Assembly: GCF_029962835.1 (NCBI RefSeq)
Contig: NC_080588.1
Coordinates: 17,192,001 to 17,256,000, forward strand
Length of the DNA stretch: 64,000 bases
Direction: 5' to 3'
Source of the DNA: Magnolia sinica
Taxonomy: Eukaryota > Streptophyta > Magnoliopsida > Magnoliales > Magnoliaceae
Below are positions 22,683 through 33,828 of this stretch, piece after piece. Made by a program: the position numbers and the translations under genes. Position 1 is the first letter of the stretch; every line of letters begins with the position of its first letter. The notes beneath the pieces are model-generated. The model saw only the letters and a list, made by a program, of their open reading frames with translations, was not told the origin of the DNA and made no database searches.

Positions 22683-25600
22683 TGTGAGACCATAACCGAG
22701 TGTGTGTGTGTGTGTATGCATTTCGTTTCTTTAGGTCTCGCAGTCCTACTGGTCGAATCCCAGCAACCCGTGACCTATAGATTTCATTTGTGATGCCCCT
22801 TGAGTTTGGTTATATAGACTAGATCCGCTTCGACCCGAGACCTATGCCATTGTGACCGCATCGTCTCCACGGTTCCAACGTCGCGTCTCGTGCATTCATC
22901 CGAGTTCTAGATCATGAGATATGGGGTATGCACCATGATGGACCATTTAATATAATTGTAGGGCCCACCTAGGGTGGTGTGCACATTCCCCAAGGTGGCC
23001 CACCCTATTGCACATTCTTCCATGAAGGCTATCTAGCCTACCTACCCTATAATCCTAGACCCTAGGGCTTAGTCTAACAATTATGGATTTCTTCCCTAGC
23101 AAACCATTATTACACTCTCTATCCCAAAAAGCCATCATGGCCTTTTTCTTCCCTAAGCCTTACAACCCATCATTTCCTTACACTTCCATCATTTCTTCTC
23201 TACAATTCTCCTCTCTTCTTTCTCTTTCATTTCATTCCTCTCTTTCCCATTGCAAGAGGTTGGAACATCCCACAATTTTCACCATTTTTTAGCCCATTTT
23301 CTCCCTCATTTCCCCTCCATCTCACCCTTGAAACACCATCTTGACCATTGATCTTTGATCCTTGAAGGTTGAGGAGCATAGTGTTTGTAGAAGTTTGAAG
23401 ATCCAAGAGGTGGGTGATGTATATGGAGTTTCTTCCTTCTTTTCTTCTTGCATTTCTTTTCTAGAATATTTGGTAGTATATAAAACCCACTAATCAATGG
23501 TGGAGGTCCTACATCACTCCATGATGAGAGGCCAAAGGCCTATTTCATGCATACATGTTTCCATGGTGGGCCATTCTCCATGGACCCACCATGATGGATT
23601 TCTTTAATTTAGGATCTTATTTGTTCATCTAGACCATAGCATGCATGTTTGGGATAGTATCAGTAACTTTGTTAGATTGTAAGATCACATGCATGCATGA
23701 TCTATGAAGGATGTATGTGTGATTGTAATGGTGAAGGATTCATAGTACCAGAATCCTCCCCTATGGCCATTGATCTCTCTCTCTTTCTCTCTATTTCTTT
23801 CCTCTATTTTTCTCCTAATGATTGGTGGCCCACTGATGTGCCACAAACGTCCCAGACCCTCAGATTTTTGGGACGTCCAACCCCATTAGGTTGGACGTCC
23901 CTATGCATGTTGCATGCATGGGTTGGATGACCCCAAATGCATGATTTTCTTAGAGATCTTTGATTGGGAATGGGTTTGGATTTTTGTGTTCCATCTAGGT
24001 GGACCCCACTTGTATTATTTGAGCATTAATCCCCTTAGATATTTTTCTGTGGGCTGAAAATGGACAACATATGTTGTTGTCCAAATTTCAGACCCATTGG
24101 ATGTATGATTTTAGGCATTGTTTTAGGCCTGTTTGCAAGGCTTTTCTCCCTGATTTCTTTTGGGGTTTTCTGAGGTGTGGACCCCACCTTGATGTAGGAT
24201 GAAGCCCACACCACCTATCCCTGATTTGAGACCCATGGAGTGGGCCCAAGAGGGCTGGACTGTCCAGAATTTTCTGGACTGTCCAGCAGTCCTGCATGCA
24301 GAAAATGGACCTATTGCACCTTGATTTTTGGGAAAGTTGGCTACTCCAGTGGACCCCACTTGCTGTCCATACATGGGAGCATCAAATCCACCCATTTCCC
24401 TTTTGATTTGGCAGGCCTAGACCCACCCCATTAGGTGCCAAAGTTGGGGATAATAACATTTTTACAGCAGCAGATTTTTTTAGATATACCTTGCTGTCCA
24501 TAAATTATATAAATTAATTGGCGTGTCTATTGGCCTCAAAATTTCTCCCCACTATAGCCCACCTTGCTAGGACCCATCATACATGATTGGGGGTCATGTG
24601 GACCACCTGAATTTGGGGGAAACATGGCTGACCAACAGCCATGCTGGACGTCCCATGGTGGTTGACGTCCAGCATGGGCTGGCCGTCCCACCCTCCATGA
24701 GGCCACCATGATGTAGTGTTTCATCCATCCTTTCACCCATTTGGTGTGGTCCACTTGGATGGGGCCCACCCCTAGTGGGACATCCATGGTGGGGCCCACC
24801 TTGGGCTTGATTTTGGGCAGTTGTCCAGGCTCATGGACCACCCACCTAGTTGGGACGCCCACTGCATTGGGTTGCTGTTGGACTTTCAGTCCTGTAGCAA
24901 GGCCCACTTGATTTATGTGTTGCTCATCCACCCTTCATTTGGTGAGGCCCCCTATACACATTGCTAGCCACTCTGAGAATTATATTCACCTCATGTTTAC
25001 CAATTTTTAGGCTCCAGTAAGCCCAAGAAGCGAGTGGGCTGAAATTTCAGCAAGTACCCAGAAATTTCTAGATAAAGATGATTGTTTTGGGGGTTGAGGG
25101 GCCCACCGGGATGAGGATTGTTTTGTTTACACACTATGCATATTAACCTCTAATTTTTGGGCTTAATTAGTGCCTTGTGAGGCCCATATATATATATATA
25201 TATATATTGATTTTGAAGGCCTTGGTAGGCTAGATTTTTAGGACATCTTGCAGGCCCAAATGGGCTGGAATGTCCTAGTTAGGTCCAATAGATTCATGGG
25301 CTGTTTCCACCATTGTATTATGCTGGACTAGTGGGTTGGAATGTAGAGGTAGTTGGGCCGTTGGTTGCCCATTTAATTAACCAGTTTTTGGGCTAATGTG
25401 TAAGACCCATTTAGGCCCAACTTGGACATGATTTTTGCAGGCTACCCACTAAGTCCAACATAATGCATGGGTTTTGGTGGTATTATCCTTGGGCCATAAC
25501 CTCCTTTTTGAACCCATATTGTGGCATGTTTTTGGGCCATGTATTACCCCTTTGGACCCATGAAATGTATATAGGCCTTGGGCCACTTTATTGGGGCCCA

Positions 25601-26899
25601 ACATGTGATGTAAGTAGTATACATATAGTTGCCCATTTCTTGTTTATGATTGTGCTTGGCCCACCAGCCTTGTTTCTTGGTAGATTGTTATTGGGTCACC
25701 TCCTTGGGCGAAATGGTGGATGAATGTCCACATTTGTGTACCCTTATGGGCTCATCTTAGGCCTAATTGCATCTATGGGTGGTTGAAAGCCCACCATAGA
25801 CCCTTGTTAGGCCTATTCTTACCATTTAGGCCCATGTCATTGTTTATCTTAGTCTTGTGGGCTACCCCAGGCTATTGGGCCCTTACTAGGAGTTGTCCCT
25901 AGGTGAAAGCCCCTAAACTTTCATGGTATTGAGGAGACACCTTAACGATGAGACCGAGTGGAAAACATGAGCGCTCGAGGGCCTTATATCATTAGGCTGT
26001 GACTCCCACTGTTGCAAGGTCGGTTGAGATAGAGTTTGGCCTTACTCGCCTAAGTGAGGAGGCATAGTTAGGCTGAGTTTGACCAGCTCGTGAAATGGGT
26101 CTGCTACTGTCGAGCCTCACTGGTGATTGGCTGTCCATATGTGAGTACTGACGTCTCCTACGCTCGTTTGGCTGTGCAGGTCTTGCAGAGCGACAGTCAT
26201 CCTGCAGTGTACTTGACCCCGGTAGATTCCTTATGATGGAATTGTAATTAATATGTGGATTAGACACAAGGACTGGCATTACTTCGCATTGCATTGCATC
26301 GATTGTATAAGCCTTACATTGCATCGCCTTGGTATGACACCTAGTGCTCATGTATAGCATTACATAGCCTTGGTATGGCTTATTACATTCATATCTTAGC
26401 CTCGGTATGGCTAGAGGTGTTGGTATTATTCATTGGCTCCTCCTATATCCTCTTTATTCTTCTAAACACCGTTGTCACACACTTGCACTACCCTCTAAGC
26501 TTTTTATAAGCTTATGCACGATTGATATGTGTAGATGATTCTAGGTCGGCGCCGTTGCAGAGAAGCTGCAAATTGGTTTAGCGAGTGCTATGGATCGATT
26601 GCAGATCTTTTCTTCTTTCCTTTCTATATCATGTATTTCCTTTTTGAGCCATGTATCTGTAAGGTTTTAATTCTTAGTGGATTTTGCAGTATGTTCCTTA
26701 TTTATTTTCGAGTTTTACTTGCTATGATCTTGGATATGCTCGATTTGGTTTGGGATTGTGATATGGAAATCCTCCTTGTAGGATCCCAGGATCAGAATTC
26801 TGCCACAGGAGCCGAGAATGGGGCACTACAAAGGCTGTTGCGGCCGGAATTGGTTATCGGGTTCCTTATGGATATGGTCACCGAGTCTGAGGCGTGACA
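22683..26899 (+). repeat. G1 5' LTR (4.2 kb)
   Basis: Runs from TGTGAGACC to GCGTGACA just before the PBS. Alignable over most of its length with 50,842-51,972 plus 55,653-59,293. Relative to that copy it lacks ~375 bp at 25,896 (the missing block is 57,965-58,339, bordered by TGT on both sides) and keeps ~45 bp near 23,850-23,896 that the right copy lost between two CGTCC repeats. Contains (GT)n near 22,700 and (TA)n at about 25,187-25,206, and many TGGGCC/GGCCCA motifs in its second half. Non-coding. Confidence 0.88.
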
Positions 26900-26904
26900 G
26901 GAAT

Positions 26905-26916
26905 TGGTATCAGAGC
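26905..26916 (+). other. G1 primer-binding site
   Basis: TGGTATCAGAGC, the exact complement of the initiator Met-tRNA 3' end, five bases after the LTR. Confidence 0.92.
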
Positions 26917-27060
26917 ATAGTAAGTAACTTTGGAATAACTTGAGATAACAGTGCATATCTACTGTGAGCTTAGGACAAGTAGTGTCTCGAGATCCCTTCC
27001 TTTCATTTGAGCCTGCAATATCTGATCTTATGCATTGTCGCTCTTGTTCTTGTGTAGACG

Positions 27061-28278
27061 ATGTCGCTTACGCGTGACGCCTATGGCCGTGGTGCCCACG
27101 GTCGAGGTGCGAGAGGTAGAGGCACTCGTGATACCTGATCAACCCGAGCACACCCTGCTCCACCCATCGTGGACCTTAGTCTCGATCCTATCCCTGAGGT
27201 TGTGATTTCGTCCCCTGTGGCGCCTATTCCCCCGCCCGAGCTAATTGTTCCAGTTTCTGAGGCTCTAGCTCCTTCAGTCGCACCCTTGCCTCCGCCTAAG
27301 GTGAGTGCCGCCCCCGCTCATCCTATGGTTTCGATTGGGGTTGAGCAGTTTTAGCAGATGATGCAGGCCGTTACTGCTGTCTTTCAATCCCACCCGCCTG
27401 CCACCAAGGTTCTTGGACAGTCTGACCTGCTGCGTGCGAGCGCGATATTTCGTAAGTTCTAGCAGCATGAACCCCCGAGGTTCAGGGGTGAGCCTGACCC
27501 TTTTATCGCCGAGTTGTGGCGCACGAAGATACAGATGATATTCGACACTATGCAGTGTCTGGCTAACCAGAGAGTTTCCTTAGCTACCTTCCTTCTACAA
27601 GGTGAGGCCCGACATTAGTGGTCATTAGTGTCGAGGATGGCCGGGCCTCAGTTTGTTTGGACTTGGGAGGAATTCGTGGTCCGTTTCGCCTAGAAGTTCT
27701 TCCCCGAGCATGTTTAGGAGCAGAGGGGTATGCAGTTTGAGACTCTAATCCAGGGAGATATGATGGTGTCTCAGTATGAGGCCCGTTTCTTGGCTCTTTC
27801 CAGATTCGCTCCTTACTTTGCCGATGATGAGAAGAGGAAGGCCCGCTGTTTCCAAAACGGCTTGCGTCCTGCTCTCCGCAGTCGAGTAGTGGACCATTGC
27901 TTCACGACATTCGATCAGGTCTTCCACTGAGCAATGATTTATGAGGAGGACTGGGCTATGATCCAGAGGACCCTTGCTCAGAGTTCCGGCGGAGACCGGA
28001 AGAGGAGGGCACCAATCGATAGTTTCTGACATCGTCATCAGCAGAGGTGGAGAGGCAAATCCGAGTTCAGGCAGCATGTGGCACAGACAACAGCTTCATC
28101 TTCAGCGCAGCCAACCGCTTCTTCCTCTGGTTCGTTTACCAATGTATCTTATGGTTGTGGGCAGACCGAGCATCGAAGGCACGATTGCCCTCTTCCCTTA
28201 CAGCAGCAGAGGCCATCGCAGTTGCCTCCTCCCCATCCTCCTCAGTAGCAGTAACATTAGTAGCAAGCGCAGCATCAG
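27061..28278 (+). pseudogene. G1 gag pseudogene
   Basis: Starts at ATG 27,061 with an Arg/Gly-rich head, followed by a Pro-rich spacer and a Gypsy gag core ('PPRFRGEPDPFIAELW', 'YEARFLALSRFAPYF'). A zinc knuckle near 28,146-28,190 reads S-Y-G-C-G-Q-T-E-H-x4-C, with the first Cys lost. At least eight in-frame stops interrupt it, several TAG where Gln (CAG) or Trp (TGG) is expected. It is cut at 28,278 by a solo LTR. Confidence 0.85.
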
Positions 28279-31200
28279 TGTAACTCCCCGGTTTTCGAGA
28301 CCTGAGTACACCACTCATTTCTTGAAAACCCGGGTGTTAACTAATAAGAAAAAGGGCAATCAAACCCAATCAAAGTGCGATTAACGGAACCAAGCGTAGT
28401 ATAAATAAAACTCAAGTAGTAACAATATTCTAGGCCACTCAGTTGGGGCCCACATAAAAAATCTCAAATTTCTAGATGAACTGAAATGATAATAAGTAAA
28501 TAGTCTACTGATTTAATCCAAAATAAGTAGATGTCTCCTGGTACGGCTCCTCCTCGATTTCAGCCATCTTCGGATCCACTGTAGGTCCATCAGTCCGTGT
28601 ATCCTCTGTATAGTTGAATATTGATGAATGAGTGGCCAACTCAGTGTGATCTCTCCTCAAGATTATACACCGCCGCCCTAAACAAGGAATAACATAAAAA
28701 CATACAGATAAATCCAAAACACGGTAGATGCAGTCTTATTAAGTGCATGGATGTATGGAATGCAATATTTGCCCCAGGGATGCTCAATCGTGCGGACAGT
28801 GGGCTCCTCATTGAACCCGGGACACATCATCCAGTCGGAACAATACGTATATCACCCATACAATCATTGAACCCGGGACACATCATCCAGTCGAAACAAT
28901 ACATACACATCACGTACGATAGCAATAGATGCTGGTCTATGCGATGTATGCATGAATAGTTAGTCCATTATTAATCCAATTACACTCAGCCATTTTTAAA
29001 TAAGATCACAGTCACTACGGGGAGATTGTGACCTAGCGTAGGCCGACGACTCAGGCATAGTATTCCATTACTACCATCCCTGGCCCATGAGGCTACCGTC
29101 TTAGGTTATATGTAGTACCCACCAACATGTAGTCAATCAATTCAATGTGAGGGGGTCACCACCACGACCAAAACCTCCATGCTAGGGGCCTACTTATGTC
29201 GCAACTAGTCTAGTTACACCCCAATCACGGACTCTCCTTTACTAGGACTTCCCATGGAGAGATTTCAACAATATGTGTGTCAAAGCAACATAGATAGTAA
29301 TATGAAAGGAAATAAGAACAATACATATATTGTTTTGCAGTACATACTATCAGAGTTAACATAGGATACATAGCATGAATGATCAGTTTATTCAACTAGG
29401 CAACTTAAAGAAATCATGAGACTAAGCAATAGTGAGCACAAGAGTTAATACATTAAATAGATAGGTCGGGTGAACACAGTCTATTTCCGTTGCGGTTTAT
29501 CATCTGTTTAGCTAACCATTAATTTGCTAAATTACTATTTCTAGTCTAGTTAGGGATGGAAAGCTTAAGAAGAAGAAATCATCACCTGAAGGGGTTGCAG
29601 CTCTTTGGTTTAGTTCCCCGTGGCTAATTACCGGTCCAATGCCAAGTGAAGGGCTTCCTGAAATAATTTCCAAGATACAAGTTACATCTATAAGTTGATA
29701 GTTTTGATGGCAAACCTTCCTATACATGGCCTAGACTTGGCCTAATTAATTAAGGCCTGGACTGAGCCCTACCCTAGTCTAACCTGGCAGTCCATTTTGT
29801 AATTTAATCTGGGCCCAATCGGGGCCCACCTTACTGAGATGTGTTCGACTCGTGCAAGTAGGTCCAAATGACCCAATGTTTGGATCCATTGTGCATGATT
29901 ACACGCGAATATGGGAGATCGGCCAGCACCCATCCACATTCAAGCAACCGTGAAAATAGTGAACATGTATGAAATCTTTTGACGTGGCCCGCCTGATCAT
30001 TAGACCAGCCCCACATCTCTTTTCAGGCCCTTAGGACGAACTCACCTACTGGATGGATGGTTTAGATAAACCATAGGCATCACGGTGGGGTCCACAGAAT
30101 TTCTGACGTTAGACAACTGGTGGACATCACGGAACTTTGCTGGTGAGTCCAGCAACTGTCAGTTGGCGTGAGGTGTTCCAGCCAAACTGCCTCCCTCCGT
30201 CAATTCCCTGGATGGTGGGCATATAACACATTTATTATGGTAGGCCTCACACCCCATATGTGTACAACGTGCAGGGTGGGTCCCACCCAGTTGACAAAAC
30301 AGGTGGACGGAGTGGATCTGTATCAAGGTGGACCACGGCCCGACCTTGGATGGTCAAGATTCCACACATGAGCTAAATAGGTCTCACAAGCACGTGGGCC
30401 CTACATAGGTCATATATATATGATATGAATATATGTGTACACCGACGTGGGTCCTACATGGGTCCACCACGTACACATTGCATTTTCTTTTTATTATTAT
30501 AGTAATTATACACGAGTCCAGGGACTCTGCTGCCGTATGGAATGGCCCAACACAGGCACCCCCCCGGTTTTGATGGTGTGGCCCACTGAGATCTAGAACC
30601 TCAGGTGTGGCCCACTGAGATTGGAATCTCAGATGCGGCCCACTGTCTTGATGGCATGGCCTACTAGAAGATGCAGGGTGCGGCCCACCTGCATTTGTGC
30701 AGGGCCCATGGCCAGCCCACCAACGTTGTGGTGAGGCCCATTGCCAGTATAGCCCACCAGCTGCAACGTTCAAAAGAGAGGAAGAAAAAGCGGCCTCCCT
30801 GCCATGCTGTTAGAGGTCACCTCTGGCCTGGTTTTTGGCTCAACTTCGGCCCTTCTGTGGCCGTTGTTTTCCAACCCATGCCAGCGTTCAACCAACAACA
30901 TGGTGGCTGCCATTCTTGCCGTCAAGGAACTGCCGAAATATAGCCATTGATTGGCTCGGCTTTGACACGAACCATGGCCACCGTTTGGCCAGTCATCCTA
31001 GCTCAAAACAGAGCTCGTGAAAGGCCTGTCCTCTGCCTGATAGATGGCCACCGTTGGGTCTGATCACGGCCCCAAGGCACTGCCGTTTGCGTGGCCTGCC
31101 TTCAGTCCAAAACAGGGACCAAGCTTACTGTTTCTTCATACCTACTCACCGCCATTGATTGGCTGGTCTCCAACCCGAACTTGAGCCGGTTTCAAAGCTC

Positions 31201-32820
31201 TACAGAGAGCTCAGACAAGCTTCAAATGGCCCCGTAATCATGGCCATTGCTTGGTCTGATTTGTGGACTGAAACGGAGCTACTGTTTGGCCTGTTTCCTG
31301 CCACGTTTCTGGTCCAGAGTTCAGCCATTGTTTGGCCTTCTCCTGACTTGAAATGGAGCTGCTGCTTTAGCATTGTTTCGACCCAACAAGTAGCCATTAC
31401 TCGGCATTGTCTTGGTCCAAATCATGCCTATTGTTGGGTTGTATTCGACCCTCATCTAAAACCCTTCCTGAGAGCTACTTTTAAGCTTCCAACAGGGTCT
31501 GATTCGAGGCCGTTTCCCCTTCGTGGATTATCACAGAGGTTCAGCCCAGTTTACAGCCATGGTAAGGGCTGAACCGAACCTTCCTTTTGATTACAGATGG
31601 GTATAGCTGATAGGTGGTTACCTAATATTAGTCCTGGGAGAAGGCACGGCCCACCCTTCTTCTTTCTCAGTTGCGTCAAGCAGCAACAGGGCAGTCGGCC
31701 CTCTCAGTCCACACCGTCTTTCACTTTCTTTCCTTCTCTCTTTCTCTTTCTCTTGGCACGAATCCCTAGGGCTACAGGGCCCTTTATATAGTGGGAGAGA
31801 GAGACGAGGGACGGCTGAGATGGTTCCTATGGCGAACAGCTGGGATTCGTCCTTCCCAAAGGGAAAGGTCGGCTCTCTCTCTCTTCTCCCCTCACAGGCC
31901 CTGTTGGGTCGTTTTTGGCAAAAGACAAGGCGCCCCTCCCGCGGTTGGATGGGTGGAATCGTTCGGTCCTTGTGATCTTGGCCCACCCATGTGGCCACAG
32001 ATGGGCCCACCTTCTCGAATCTCAGCCACACAAGGGATCCTGACGGCCCCAGATGATCTTCCTTGTCCCTATGCACGGGACCAAATCGCTATACGGTTTT
32101 GATCATGTGGTCCCCACGAGGAGTTTGAACGAACCGGATGGCTCGGAAAGTGATCGAGGTGGGCCACTTAGAGGCTTGAAGACGGTCGGTTTAAACAGGG
32201 AGAAAGCCGCCATTTCCAAGTTTTCGAGAGATGCTCAGTCAAAGCCAGTTTGACTGAGCCAGCGGTTTCAGTGCACACCGTGCACAAACACTCTCAGTGC
32301 ACATGCATCGAGTAGGGGTCCACTCTGACATTATCATCGTAATCTACTCCGTCCATTTTCATTGGGGAACACTACACAGGGACCCTGGCCCATTTTGGGT
32401 CGATGGTGAGTCCTAGGTGGGCCGTTACACACTCCCTTGGGCCATTATTAGCTCATGAGATGCGATTTGTTGGTCGGGTGGGCCTCATACTTGTTTTTAA
32501 CAGTTAATATATGGTACTGATTACGATGAAGGTTCGTTTTTTCATCAACCAATTCTCAAGTGTTGGTGACAAGAGTGTTGTACCACTTTAAATTGTTTAT
32601 AATGGCTTTAATTCAGAGTGCTCGAATAGTCTCACCTTCCTGACTATCGTAGGGCATGTTCTGACTCTTGGAGACCCTGCTGGATAGCTTTAATGTCGAC
32701 CGGAATCCCCATCCTGTATATGTCAAGTTCAAGTTTTGGTTAACCCATTCTATTTTAGGTTAGTGTGGGTTAAAAGGGTAACACCCATGTACTGAAGGTA
32801 CGGGATACATGGGTGTTACA
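28279..32820 (-). mobile_element. 4.5 kb solo LTR of another Gypsy family
   Basis: Ends TGTAACTCCC...GGGTGTTACA form inverted TG/CA termini, and ATCAG is duplicated outside (28,274-28,278; 32,821-32,825). No PBS, gag or pol inside, so it is a solo LTR. The minus-strand start TGTAACACCC is the commoner Gypsy form, so I infer antisense orientation; this is not certain. A 13-14 bp inverted repeat (TAACACCCATGTA / TACATGGGTGTTA) forms a hairpin at its right end, about 32,779-32,820. Confidence 0.9.
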
Positions 32821-33252
32821 ATCAGGCTCTCGCTCCTAGGCCTCCTCCTCAGCAGTGGAGGTAGCCAGGCAGGCCTCCACATCGACCACAATAGCAGTAG
32901 AGACAGCAGCAGCCGATGGGACATGCACCTCCCCAGTCCTTGGGCCGAGTATATATCGTTACACAGCAGGTGCAGAGTCAAGATCCCTAGACTTCAGGAT
33001 TGCTTCCTTTCCCAGTTCAGGGCAGATTTTATTCCACGCCGCAGGCGTAGGGCCAAGACCCGCAGTCTTCCTTCGGCGAAGTTGTCGAGGATATTCTCAT
33101 TCCTTTGCCAGTTCTGTTTGATTCTGGTGCTTCACATTCCTTCATGGTCGAGTAGTTTTACCGATCGACCAGTATTCCATCGGAGTCTACGTCTGAGGCC
33201 TTGGTCGTTTGGACTCCCCTAGGGAAGTCTGTTGTTTTAAGCCGTCGTTGTT

Positions 33253-33306
33253 TGTTCACTCCCCAAGTATAGGGTTGTGATGTAGTAATAAACTCGGTAA
33301 GACCGA
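33253..33306 (-). repeat. 54-bp patch of Athila LTR terminus inside G1 pol
   Basis: Identical over 54 bases to the inverted 3' end of the Athila-like LTR (begins TGTTCACTCCCCAAG, complement of 40,598 backwards), then returns directly to G1 protease sequence. No body of the element is attached. Confidence 0.8.
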
Positions 33307-33788
33307 TGGCGGAGTTTGATGTTATCTTGGGTATGGACTAGCTTGTGAAGTATTATACCATCTTAGACTTTGCTGCGAGGACAGTCACGTTTCATATTCC
33401 CGGCTTGCTAGTGTTCCAGTTCGTTGCCGAGCACAGAGGGGAGCCGTTGTCCAGTTTGTTGGCTTGTATTGTCGAGGAGTTCATGACAGGGTGTATTGAG
33501 TAGTTGCCAGTAGTTTGCAAGTACTCGAATGTATTCCAGGAGATCCCGGGTTTGCCGCTGCATCGGTAGATTGAGGTTTAGATTGATTTGGTGCCCGGTA
33601 CCTCTCCTATCTCGAAGGCCCCCTACCTGATGGCACCAATGGAGTTGTGAGAAAGAACTACAGGAGCAGTTGGATGAGCTCCGGGAGTTGGGTTTTATTC
33701 GTCCCAGCAGTTCGCCATGGGGAGCCCTGTTATTGTTCGTGAAGAAGAAGGATGACTCATTGAGGCTCTATGTGGATTACCACAAGCT

Positions 33789-33828
33789 CAATAGAGTCAC
33801 TATCAAGAACTGATACCTACTTCCCAAG
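33789..33828. repeat. 40-bp direct duplication, left copy
   Basis: Identical to 36,363-36,402 (begins CAATAGAGTCACTATC, ends TTCCCAAG). Belongs to G1 RT and flanks the inverted solo LTR. Confidence 0.95.

Larger units (their letters stand above)
32826..33828 (+). pseudogene. G1 protease-RT pseudogene, first part
   Basis: Resumes gag-pol after the solo LTR. Protease motif 'LFDSGASHSF' lies near 33,115-33,145 with a stop soon after. 'FDVILGMD' (33,317-33,340) marks the protease C-terminus. RT begins ~33,590 and reaches '[18 protein letters not shown]', where the usual Cys/Arg-Asp-Tyr-Arg is altered. It is broken at 33,828 by the Athila-like solo LTR. Confidence 0.85.

Noticed and set aside
26535-26897. 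120-codon hydrophobic frame (also at 58,982)
   Set aside because: Lies inside the G1 LTRs near their 3' end; no family similarity and not part of gag-pol.
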